Shown piece by piece: positions 25,126-35,142 of a stretch of DNA of 64,000 nt; the first letter of the stretch is position 1, and each line of letters begins with the position of its first letter. Position numbers and translations under genes: made by a program. Under the pieces are notes generated by a model that was not told the origin of the DNA, ran no database searches, and was given only the letters and a program-made list of their open reading frames with translations. Location of the stretch: NCBI RefSeq assembly GCF_020360975.1, contig NW_025408669.1, forward strand, positions 4,402,001 through 4,466,000, in the 5' to 3' direction. This stretch comes from Hirsutella rhossiliensis (Eukaryota > Ascomycota > Sordariomycetes > Hypocreales > Ophiocordycipitaceae).

Positions 25126-26014
25126 GGCTCGGCCGTCTGCCTGGACTGCAGCATGGACGGATTGCAGCACCGACCCTCTTGTATATGGTCTCACGATGGC
25201 GACTCTTTTTTTCGCGCGCATTGGCTACGGCGGTCCTCTTGGAGTGGACGCCTGTCGGTGGGCGAGGAACGTTAACGAGATGTACGAGCTGCGATTCCCT
25301 GATTTGCCGGTATACCCGATGGGATGGCGGTTTTGACTTGATTCGATCCTTTAGCGTGGCTTTTCTGTTGTTTTCTTCGAATACCCGGTGCGAGCTTGAA
25401 AAGAAGGGCTGTTTTTAGATGACGAGGAAGAGGCTATGGAGTCGAGTCCTAATGAGGGTTGAGGCGACCAAGGAGCGAAGAGTTGTCGATGTGGCTGGTT
25501 GGTGGCCGTCGGGCTGCAGCCGGGAGGAGCCGAGGATGAAGTGCTGGAGCAGAGAGGCGGGAACTTGGATTTCATCTCTGTTGGCGGCCATGCGAAACCT
25601 AGAAACATTGACATAGACAGGCCGAGAGCCGAATCCGTCACCTAGTTTCGATAGCAAGAGGGATCCCGATGGCAGACCTGGCTGGCGGTGACTTGTCATG
25701 CAGCCTGTGCTTGGATGACTGCACGTTGCTTCGCGAATGCCGACCCTATGACACTAGGAGGCGACTGCATGCATATAGTACGAGCTCATTGGATGCGTGC
25801 CTGAGCCCTGGACTCGCAGGCCCGCTCGCCACGGCGGGGTTTTGAATTCTTCCGGCGGGGACGATCAGCGATCCAGCGATCCATCCACCCATCCATCCAT
25901 CACAGCGGAAGCCTCATTGAGCTAGCAAAGCCAGCAGCAACGACGAGCAAGCACAAGGCAACTGAAAAAGCGCCCAATCCTCGGCCTATCCCACCCATCC
26001 ACCGAAACGAAGCC
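25126..26014. other. Intergenic, SH3 gene to DcpS
   Basis: About 890 bp. No gene is supported. A short ATCC/CATC repeat lies at about 25867-25900, just upstream of the DcpS start. Confidence 0.55.
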
Positions 26015-27151
26015 ATGGGGGACCCCTCGGCGAGCCCCGAAGCCCTCGTGCCGCGCTTCCAGCTCGAGCGCGTGCTCAACCAAGGTGCGTTCCCTCTCCC
26101 CCCTGCCCGCCCTCCCCCTTTCCCCCTCCCCGCCGGCCCCCTCCCGTACCCCTCGGGCATATCGAATTTGAGCGCAACTCGTGGACTGACGGGGAGCCGC
26201 ACGCCACCCCGCGCAGACCAGGCGGGCCGGCGCGTCAGCATGCTCGGCGCCATCGACGGGCTGCCCGCGCTGCTGGTGCTGGAGCGCGCGCCGTTCCCGG
26301 CCTCCGGGGCGTACCTCGGGCGGCTGCCGGGGTGCCTGGCGCGGGTGCGCAATCTCGGCGCCAACGACGTCTACAGCTGGAGCATGGCGCGCACGGGCAG
26401 CGACGGCGGGGGCGGGGGCGGTGAAGGTGGCGGCGATGCGGACGACGGCTTCTTTGCCGACCTCAAAATCAACCTCATCTACCCGTGCACCGAGACGCAC
26501 GTCAAAAAGTACAGCAAGCAGGGCGTGCGCTTCGTGGCCGAGACGCCCGAGCTGTACCGCGGCGCGGTGCGCCCCTACATGCAGAGCAAGCGGGAGCAGG
26601 GCCGCCTCAACTGGGTCTTCAACATTATCGAGGGCAGGACCGAGGTCGACGACGTGATATACAGGACCCGGCTGGGCGAGGCCGGCGACGAGGGCTTCCT
26701 GCTGCTGCCCGACCTCAACTGGGACCGCTCCACGCTCGAGGCGCTGCACCTGCTCGCCCTCGTCGAGCGCCGCGACATGTGGTCGCTGCGGGACCTGAAA
26801 AAGAAACACATCCCGTGGCTCGAGCACATGCGCGCCCGGCTCGTCTCGGCCACCGTGTCGACGTATCCGTCCATCCAGCCGGACCAGCTCAAGCTGTACG
26901 TGCACTACCAGCCCACCTACTACCACCTCCACATCCATATCGTCCACGTCGCGCTCGAGGCGGGGGCCACGCAGGCCACGGGAAAGGCCGTGGGGCTCGA
27001 CAGCATCATCGAAACGCTGCGCGTCATGGCGGGCGACGCCGAGGCGGGCATGGACGGCATGACGCTGAGCTACATGTTGGGAGAGGCGAGCGAGCTGTGG
27101 ACCGACGTCTTCGGGCCGCTCAAGACGACGAGCGGTGGAGCTTCTCAATAG
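26015..27151 (+). CDS. DcpS-type scavenger mRNA decapping enzyme (HIT family)
   Basis: Hydrolyses the m7GpppN cap left after 3'-5' mRNA decay. Two exons, 26015-26084 and 26217-27151 (intron 132 nt), 334 residues. The N-terminal half matches the DcpS dimerisation domain (LINLIYPCTETHVKKYSKQ-like region). The C-terminal half carries the histidine triad HLHIHIVH (about 262-269), with the middle His the expected nucleophile, and the upstream IPWLEHMR and YVHYQPTYYH. A Gly/Asp-rich insert (about 85-105) is a local expansion. Its coding end overlaps the convergent GILT-like gene by 32 bp. Confidence 0.94.
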   Translation: MGDPSASPEALVPRFQLERVLNQGAFPLPPARPPPFPLPAGPLPYPSGISNLSATRGLTGSRTPPRADQAGRRVSMLGAIDGLPALLVLERAPFPASGAYLGRLPGCLARVRNLGANDVYSWSMARTGSDGGGGGGEGGGDADDGFFADLKINLIYPCTETHVKKYSKQGVRFVAETPELYRGAVRPYMQSKREQGRLNWVFNIIEGRTEVDDVIYRTRLGEAGDEGFLLLPDLNWDRSTLEALHLLALVERRDMWSLRDLKKKHIPWLEHMRARLVSATVSTYPSIQPDQLKLYVHYQPTYYHLHIHIVHVALEAGATQATGKAVGLDSIIETLRVMAGDAEAGMDGMTLSYMLGEASELWTDVFGPLKTTSGGASQ

Positions 27152-28047
27152 CAACGACCAGGTCGTTGACGCCGGACCCGTGAGGGCAGTCTTTCCACTC
27201 GCCGCCGTCGCGGATGCAATAGACCTCGTTGTTAAGCCGCAGCGTGCAGCTAATTGTGACGTTGACCTGGCCCTCGTCAGTTTCCAAAACCATGTCGTCT
27301 GCATGCATGCCAACTCACAGCGGCCGTGCGCAGGACGCTGGTGCGGAGGAGCTCGAGGCCATGGGCGCCGTCGTCCCGCGTGGCGCATTCGTTGAGGGCC
27401 TTGAAATCGATGGCGTGTTCCAGGGCACAATCCTCGATGAGGGCACGGTTGGGGATCTCTTGATAGTCCTTGGTCAGGCACATGATGAAGCCGAGGTTGA
27501 TCTTGGGATCGGGGTACAGCTCGCGGGCGCAGAGCTCGATGATGTTGCCCAAGCACTCGGACGGGCCATGCTTGCACTCGATGCCGTCGTTGGCAGTGGG
27601 ACTGTGGGGGCTTGTCAGCTGCGAGGCCGTCGATAGAAGGTGCGAGGAGAGGGGGCAGAGTCGTACGTTCCGATGTAGTTGAGCTTGAAGTCGACTTTAT
27701 CGTGTACCTGTTGCATGGCCGGGAGGATTAGCTGCCGCAGGGCGTCCTGTAAGTGCAGTAGTCAGCGTCGGCACGTCTGGGGCCGTAAAGAGCATGCATA
27801 CGCGGGTGTCGGGGCATTTGCTGATGATGTGCGCCTCGAGAGGCACGAGTCCGCTTTTCTTGAGCGCACCGCCATCGGCGACGGGGGCGAAAGAAGGGTG
27901 CCAGGCAAAGGGGCGAGCGACGGTGTAGAAGCCGACAGCGACGATGAAGACAAGGAGCAGGAGCAGGCGGACGACGGGCCGGGTCCGGGTAGGCATGGCG
28001 GCGTTTGGATGGAGGATGTTGCTGTTGGTTGTAGCCTTGTCGTCCAT
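27120..28047 (-). CDS. GILT-like thiol reductase family protein, membrane-anchored
   Basis: Four exons on the minus strand: 27802-28047, 27667-27746, 27319-27601 and 27120-27266 (introns 55, 65 and 52 nt), 251 residues. The N-terminus has one hydrophobic helix after Arg residues (RLLLLLVFIVAVGFYTV), a signal anchor. The rest follows the GILT fold: PLEAHIISKCPD near the active site, then ECKHGPSECLGNIIELC (the family signature CxHGxxECxGN), then CALEHAIDFKALNEC. GILT enzymes reduce disulfides in lysosomes or vacuoles. In this model the active-site region reads CPDTRDAL, with no second Cys of a CxxC pair, so redox activity is uncertain. The last 32 coding bp overlap the end of DcpS on the other strand. 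Confidence 0.88.
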
Positions 28048-28615
28048 GACGGGGGAACGACGGTGTGTTCCGTCGCGCGACAGAGAGAAGGCGTAAGTGG
28101 AACCGGGGGGCGCGTTTCGGTTGAATGTAGATCCGGTGGTGAGTTTGAGAATAGCCTTTGATAAAGTGGAGGGCGATGAAGGAGATGCGGAGAGGAGGGA
28201 GATGCGGAGGAGATGGGCGGAGGACAGCTGGCACGGTGAGTATCTGGTCAGGTGCGCCGGCATTGCTACGGCCCGCGTACAGTGTAATTGTACAGTGCGA
28301 CACACCGCTACGGAGCCCCCATTTATGCTTAGGTACAAAGTACTCTGTACCGACCTGTTCTCCGCAGAATATATAGACTCGCAACAACAAGTCTTTCTTG
28401 GTCAAAGCACCGTCGCCTGACGATGCATCATCCAACGGGACCCCCACCAAAGGGGAGCATGTCGGTGATTTGCGACCTGGTAGCAGCCTCTCTCGTCCCA
28501 AGGTCGTCGTCCGACGGGCCGATGGCGCTTTGTCCATGGTCAGGCCATGGCACTCACTCTGCCTGACGAGGAGGACACGGCATGATTGCTCGGGCTTCGG
28601 CTATTGACGACGACG

Positions 28616-28646
<31 letters not shown>

Positions 28647-29802
28647 TGCCCTTTGTGCCCCGCATTTGGGGGCGGTGGAAACCCAGTGGCTGCAGGCGTC
28701 TGGCAGATTGACGAACCGCGACGAGGGACAGTTTGGTTGGGGTACCATCACGAGCCTCTCGGGACGGGTCGCATGTTGCATTGCTCGGCGGCGGGCTGGC
28801 CGACTTCTGGATCTACGCGTCGCTCTCGCACAGTTACTCGCGAGCCGTGGGCCCATGTCCCTCAGATTCGTGGGGGCAGCGACTTGCTTCGGCGTCCAAC
28901 GGGATGGGCATGGACAGTTGCTGCTGCTTGTCCTCTCGGCTGATTGTTGGCTATTCTGCATGCCCCCAATTGCTGCATGTGCTCAAGCATAACCAGGGGA
29001 GCCGGCGTGACGAAGCCGTGCGTGCCTTGCATCATTGAGTTTTCCGGGCGGTGGATAGTCGCGGGAAGAGGTGGGGGCAGTGAAATGGATCAATGGCACC
29101 GTTGCCCACGGCCATGGACACGCCAAGTGCCTGGCCTGGCCCTGGTTGACGGGCAGCCTCACAACCGCGGGCGTCGGTTGTCCATGTTGTTGGGCTTCGT
29201 TGCTGGGCAAAGTAACAAGTACAGAGCGCCGGTGCTCGTTCAGCGCCTAGCCGGGTACTTGGTACCTCCAAGGTAGCATAGCGCGAGCCTCTGCACCGGT
29301 CCCACGTTGCATCCAGGCCTTTTAGGGCGCTAAAATGGCAACCTCGGCGGGAGGAGGCCTGGATTGGCCTGGCTTGGCCTGGCCGCCCCGGATCTGGACC
29401 TCCCCTCGTCCTCCTCCACTCTGCCCTATTCCTGGTAGCCAAGGTATGGATGGACCACAGACGGCCCTGTCCATGAGGAGCGACTGACGAGGGACCAGAG
29501 CGAGCGAGCGAGGGGCCAAGCAAAGAAACAAAACATTTGCGTGGGACGGAATCGTCAACCAAGACAGCCGGCACCATCACCACCCAAGGCGACTGACCAA
29601 CCGACAACAACAGACAAAACGGCCCGTATGGGTCAACGCACGCGTCGAAGCGCATGCCGTGCAGGATTCCCGCATCATGCACCTCGCTGCCCTTTGTATA
29701 TAAGGCCCGGCCGCCAGCTGCTTCTTCCTCCCTTGCCACGCGAGCCTGAGATGCCGAGCGTCGTTTGACGATTGCTTCCTCCGACATCGCCCCGAGCCCG
29801 CC
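28048..29802. promoter_or_regulatory. Divergent intergenic region, GILT-like / hexokinase-like
   Basis: About 1.75 kb between divergent start codons. No gene is supported; the long minus-strand frame beginning at 30087 is a shadow of the hexokinase exon. A GAC/GACGAC tract lies at about 28606-28650. A TATA-like box occurs at 29697. Confidence 0.5.
29697..29703 (+). promoter_or_regulatory. TATA box candidate for hexokinase-like gene
   Basis: TATATAA, 100 bp upstream of the start codon at 29803, followed by GC-rich then pyrimidine-rich sequence. Spacing is reasonable for an ascomycete promoter; no transcript data. Confidence 0.45.
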
Positions 29803-31546
29803 ATGGCCCCTCCCGCCGCCCCCTACTCCTCTAGCGGGAGCCTCGACGACTTTCTCGACCCCCTCCGAATCGACCTCGACCGCTGCCACCACCTCTCCCG
29901 TCTCTTCTTGGCTAACTTTGCCCACCTCGCCGCCGAGTCGCGCGACCAGTTTCTGCCCACGCCCATATCCGAGTCCATACTGCGACCCGTCGCCGACCAC
30001 GGCCAAGGACGGTAAGCACTCGAAGCCGCCGCCCAAGACGACGCCAGAGCTGACCAAGCCTTTACCCAGGCACCTTGCTATAGACATGTGAGCTCCCAGA
30101 CCCCGTGAGGTGTGAGACGGACCTCACGCGCTACAACTAGCTAACCTTGCCTGTCGCAGAGGCGGAACAAACCTCCGCGTTGGCTTCGTTCAACTCGTCG
30201 CAAAGCCCGATGTCAATGGCTTCGCTTCCAATGGGCAGGCCAATGACCACAACGGGCCCGCAGCCACATCATCACTCCCCTCGCCGCCTAGCCGCATCCA
30301 GCGCCACCTGGAAAAGTCGTGGCCCATATCCGATCAACTCAAGAGCGACAACGCCGACAGCCTCTTCCGTTGGATAGGGAAATGCATCGCCGAGGTGGTC
30401 GACGAAGGGTGTCGGGCATTCCAAATCTCTCGCGACGCGCCGCTGCCGCTCGGCGTCACCTTTAGCTTCCCGACCGAGCAGCGTTCCCTGTCCGAGGCCA
30501 CCATCACCTCCATGGGCAAGGGTTTCGCCCTCCCGCCCGACGTCGAGCTCGGCGCGCGCCTCCAGCAGGGCTACGACAAGATGCGGGCGGCCACCCACCT
30601 CCCTCCTATCAGAGTCGTCGCCATCGCCAACGACTCGGTCGCAACCCTCGTCTCCTTCATCTTCAACTACGATGGCACCGCCCATCGCCGGGCCGCCATG
30701 GGCCTGATCCTCGGCACCGGCAGCAACGCCACGGTTCCCCTGCGGTCCAACCACCTTCATCCCAGCAAGCGGCCGCAAAAAGTGAGCGTCCTGCCCGGCG
30801 AGGCAGTCGACGACGTCAAGATTGCCGTCAACACCGAGTGGAGCATCAGGGGGACAGAGCCACCGATGCGCCAGCTGGGGTTCATCACCCCGTGGGACGA
30901 CCAACTGAGCGCCAAAAACGAAACCCCGGGCTTCCAGCCGCTCGAGTACATGACGGCGGGCCGATATCTCGGGGAGCTGGGCCGCATCATGCTGCTCAGT
31001 TACATGACCGAGACGCTCGGCCTGCCGTCAAAAGTGCTGCCGCCGGCGCTGCTCGAGGCGCACAGCCTGACGACGACGTTCCTCAGCCACTTCAAACCGC
31101 TGGGGCCGACGTCGGCCCTCGTGTCCAAGCTGAGGACAACGTTCCCGGAACGCCAGCAGGAGACGGGGTTTGCGTGGACCGAACACCTGGCCGAAGCCCT
31201 GTACCGCATCGCCAAGGCCATCGAGCTGCGGGCAGCCGGCATCACGGCGGCCGGCATCTTGGCCCTGTTGACGCTGGCGGAGGAGCTGCCGGCCGAAGGG
31301 GCGAGCGCCGAGCCGTCCGCGGGAGAGTTCGGGGTGGGGTACACGGGCGGGTGCATAGTACCCTTCCAGGACTACTTGGCAGACTGCCAGAGCCTGGTGG
31401 ACGGGCTGGTGGTGAAGAGATACGGCAGGGAGTCGCGAGTGCGGGTGGCGCTGAGCCCCTGCCACGACGGGGGGATAACAGGAGCTGGCATCCTGGTGGC
31501 TGCGGCTCTCAGTAGCCAGGAAGCCGGAGGTGCGAGCGGCGTATGA
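29803..31546 (+). CDS. Hexokinase-like protein, divergent (HxkC/XprF-like candidate)
   Basis: Three exons: 29803-30011, 30070-30087 (only 18 nt) and 30160-31546 (introns 58 and 72 nt), 537 residues. The microexon supplies HLAID directly before IGGTNLRVGF, so it is essential to the phosphate-binding loop. Recognisable hexokinase elements are TFSFP, NDSVATL (the Asp aligns with the catalytic base), GTGSN and AGRYLGELGR. Several are altered compared with glycolytic hexokinases: TSMGKGF, NTEWSIRG rather than NIEWG, and DGGITGAG near the C-terminus. Filamentous fungi have non-canonical hexokinase-like proteins (HxkC, and HxkD/XprF of Aspergillus) with regulatory roles, for example in protease repression. 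I infer membership in that group; sugar phosphorylation is not assured. Confidence 0.88.
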
Positions 31547-32523
31547 CATGACACGTCCCGTACAGTACGTGGCTGTACGGATATATACGATGCATTCGAC
31601 TTGAGACAGACGGCAAGGATGGACCAGTGTGGGACTCGTTTTAGGCCAAAAGGCTGTCTCACCCAAATCTGCAGCTGCCGCGCATGCCAGATGCATGCAT
31701 GCTGCCTCGGCACCCGCCATGCATCTCGACCAAGAAGAACTACTACTTTGTACGAAGACACGAACTCCCTGTGCATGGTGGCAAGAAGCCAGGCTCAATG
31801 CTCTGTATACGAAGCAAGGAAAGGAGCCTCGAAGAGTCCGCGACATGGACCATGAGCGGACACGCGATGAGGCGTTAATTAATCTATGTGCCACGCCTTC
31901 TCTCTCCCTGACTCTTATTCCTTTTCCTGTCTCTGTCGTTTTTGGATTTGACTCCCTCCCCGCTCCTGCGAGGTGCGCTCTGGGCAAATCAGCGGGCAGC
32001 ACGTCGCGAAGCAGCAGACGATAGCAATCCGAGGTGATACAGACTACCGGCCGTTGGTGGCTGCGGCATGTATGAGGGTCTCTTGAGCATTCCTAGAGCA
32101 AGGGCATGTGCAGTAGCGCCATTGCGACGGTCGTGATAGTCATCTTGCTCCGATGCCGGGCGCCGCGGCAGTGGGGGGCGTCTTGTTCCCGTCTATCCGT
32201 AGTCCGGCCCTTATTGGGGGGGGGGTGGGGACCTTTTTCTCCCCCATTTCCTTGTCCTTCTCTTTCTCCTCTCTCTATCTCGCTTCCCCTTCCTGACTAT
32301 TCGCCCCCTCAGGTTGTTGACTGGCAGAGTGCAAGAGCCGGTCGCCGTCGACTGTCATCTTGGGTCCGTGTAAAGGCCAAGAGAGGAAGAGAAGAGAGAA
32401 GAGAGGCCAAGACGTGGGACGAAGCGGACAAGAAAAGGTAAAGCAGAGACCCCCCCCCCTCCCCTTTTTTTTGTTGAATTTAAAAGCAGGACTCACAAGC
32501 TCATCCGCCCGCCCGCAGCTCCG
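31547..32523. other. Intergenic, hexokinase-like to MFS gene
   Basis: About 980 bp. No gene is supported. Poly-G (32216-32226), poly-C and poly-T tracts (32451-32473) are present just before the MFS start codon. Confidence 0.55.
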
Positions 32524-34153
32524 ATGGCTGGGCTGGCAGACAGCCCTGCGGCGGGCGGTGCCTCGGTGCGCTCGCCGCCGACGGAGACTGCATCCGGCGA
32601 GGTCGGCCTGGACGCGGACCAGCTGGACCGGCTGTCGCGGTCGCTGCCCTCGGCCGGGGCGCTGCTCGAGCCGGAGCCGAGCTACCTCGCCGTGATCCGG
32701 CCCGTCTTGTCCAAGCAGCAGCAGCAGCCCACTGGCAGCAACGTCGCGACCGCGGCGGAAGCCAGCGACGACGACGTTGCGCCCATGTCCCCCTCGCCTT
32801 CAACCTCTGCCCCATCCCTGGTCTCTGCGCCCGCGCCATCGTCGTCTTCCTCCGACGGGCTTGACGGACCCCCCGGAGAGACGTCGCCGCTGCTGCGCCC
32901 ACGCGCGGCCTCGCACGGCGACGACAACGACGACGACGAGCCCCTCCCCCTATTCCTCAACGACATGTCGCCGGGCCGCTTCTGGCTCGTCTTCTCGCAG
33001 GTGCTCGCCGCGCAGTTCATCGGGTGCTTCGACGGCACCATCATGGCCAGCTCGCACCCGGTCATCACGTCGTACTTTGGCGCCGCAAACTCGGCCTCGT
33101 GGCTGTCGACGGCCTTTCTGCTGGCCTCCACCGCCGTCCAGCCCCTGCTCGGCCGCCTGTCCGACGCCGTCGGCCGCAAGCCCCTCTTCCTCGGCTGCAT
33201 GGCCGTCTTTGCCGTCGCCACGGCCTGGTGCGCGCTGGCGACCAGCATCGAGAGCTTCATCGTTGCGCGCGCCGTGTGCGGCATTGGCGCCGGAGGGGCA
33301 GTTACGCTCGGGAGCATCATCACCAGTGACTTGGTGCCCATCGAGTGCGTTTTTGCCCCCTGCATGAGAACAGCGCCGTCTGGGCATGATGCATGCTGAC
33401 CTCGCCGATCCGCAGACGCCGAGGAGCCTACCAGTCGTACATGAACGTCACGTACGGCGTCGGCTCCGCGCTCGGTGCCGCGCTGGGCGGCGCCATGGCC
33501 GAGGCGCTGGGGTGGCGGTGGGAGTTTGGCGTCCAGATCCCGCCGCTGGTGCTCTGCGTCGGCGTCTCGGCCGTCGTCATACCGCGCGGGCTGGGCGTCG
33601 CGCGCCACGAGGGCGGCGGCGTGTGGCGGGCGCTGCGGACGTTTGACGCCGCGGGCTCGTTGCTGCTGACGGCGTCGGTGTCGTTTCTCATCCTCGGCTT
33701 GGTGAGTCCAAGGGCCCCATTTGAGACCATGGCCTCTCCGAGGCAGCCGAGAGGGAGCAGCGCTGACGAGGGAGAAACCAGAACCTGGGCGGCAATGTTC
33801 TTCCCTGTAGGCACACTCGCACCCCTATTCCTCGCGGCGCTGCTCCCCGAGTCGACTTCGCTGACCCAGCTCGATGACGGAAAGGGGCTCACCCCCTCGT
33901 CGTGACCTCGCTCGTCGTCTTCGCCCTCTGCTTCCCCTGCTTCATCGCCGTCGAGTCGCGTGTCGCCAAGCCCATCATGCCGCTGCACCTGATCCGCCGC
34001 TCGCCACGCGCAAACCTCATCTTTGCAAACTTCATCGCCGCCCTCGTCTCGAACTCCATCTTCTTCAACATGTGCGTGCCTTCCCCCCCCCCGTCTCCCC
34101 TGTCGTTGGCCTCCTTGTCCCCGCTGCCGTCTTCCTTTCCGGGAGGGGACTGG

Positions 34154-34195
<42 letters not shown>

Positions 34196-34881
34196 CTAAA
34201 AGGGGTCGCGAGAATGAGAGCGCGTGAGAGACAAACAGCCCCCTCTACTTCCAAGCCGTCCTCCTCTCCAGCGCCACCGCGTCCGGCCTCCGCCTCGTCC
34301 TCCCCTCCGTCGTCGCCTCCATCGCCGGCACCAGCACCGGCTTCGCCATCACCTGGTCGCGCCGCCTCAAGTGGCCCCTCGTCACCGGCACCCTCTTCTA
34401 CCTGGCCGGCTGCCTGTGCCTGTGCCTGCTGCGCCGCGACCTCCCCTCGGCCCTCTACCTCGTCGCCCTCGTCCCCTCGTCCCTCGGCCAGGGCTTCCAG
34501 TTCCCCGGCACCTTCATGGCCATCCTCGCTTGCTCGCCGCAGTCGGAGCAGGCCGTCGTCACCAGCACCCTCATCCTATGGCGCAGCCTCGGCATGGTCC
34601 TCGGCGTCGCCTCCAGCAGCCTCGTCCTTCAAAACGCCTTGGTCCATTACCTCGACCGCTATGTTCAAGGGCCCGATCGTCTCCACGTCATCGCCCTGGT
34701 CAGAGCCTCTGTCGACGCCATCGCCCGCCTCGACCAGCCCTATCGACTCCAGGTCGTCCGCAGCTACGAGGCTGCCTTGCGCCTCACCTTTGTCTGCTGC
34801 GTCGCCATGGCCGCCCTCTCCGTCCTGCTCATCTGGCCCGTCAGGCTGCCGCGGCTGGCGGCGAGGAAGCGCCAGGCATGA
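32524..34881 (+). CDS. MFS transporter, multidrug/vacuolar type
   Basis: Five exons: 32524-33344, 33416-33701, 33782-33806 (25 nt), 33885-34071 and 34239-34881; 653 residues. A long Ser/Asp-rich cytosolic N-terminus (about 150 residues) contains an acidic dileucine signal ETSPLL (119-124), often a vacuolar sorting signal. The transporter core has the drug:H+ antiporter motif A (GRLSDAVGRKPLFLG) and motif C region (GIGAGGAVTLGSII), then GWRWEF, and fits a 12-14 helix MFS protein. The 25-nt exon encodes NLGGNVLP, the middle of a conserved loop; the acceptor after it uses the AG in GGAAAG. Intron 4 (167 nt) holds a (GA)n repeat. Substrate unknown; fungal vacuolar amino-acid exporters look similar. 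Confidence 0.92.
34161..34191. repeat. (GA)n microsatellite in MFS intron
   Basis: About 14 GA dinucleotides inside intron 4 of the MFS gene. Length is likely to vary between strains. Confidence 0.9.
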
Positions 34882-35142
34882 CAGAGGCAATAGATATGCT
34901 CTTGTGTATCATCGAACTCGCGGCCATAGATTCCCGTGAGATAAAGGGTGTTATGTCTGAAGTTTGATTGCTCTTCTTTACCCTCCTATCCTGATCCAGG
35001 TGATGAGACGATGCAAACCGCAATTTCTTGTTGTAAAGTGACAGGCTTCTGGCGCTCAGCGGAAAGCCCTTGCTTGGAGTCAATTTATTGCCAATTCCGT
35101 TCACGACAAATGCATCGCAGACTGGGCCCGCTCACCAGCCAC
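34882..35142. other. Short intergenic between convergent MFS and Cef1 genes
   Basis: About 260 bp of shared 3' flank. Nothing else is seen. Confidence 0.6.

Noticed and set aside
25922..27577. Open frame of 551 codons on the - strand
   Set aside because: Antisense to DcpS and crossing the GILT-like gene; no domain, and the two supported genes explain the region.
29032..30087. Open frame of 351 codons on the - strand upstream of the hexokinase-like gene
   Set aside because: Gly/Val-rich antisense translation overlapping the hexokinase exon, without recognisable motifs.
31028..32002. Open frame of 324 codons on the - strand
   Set aside because: Largely antisense to the hexokinase-like gene, extending into the 3' flank; no motif.
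32682..33608. Open frame of 308 codons on the - strand
   Set aside because: Antisense shadow of the MFS exon in GC-rich sequence.
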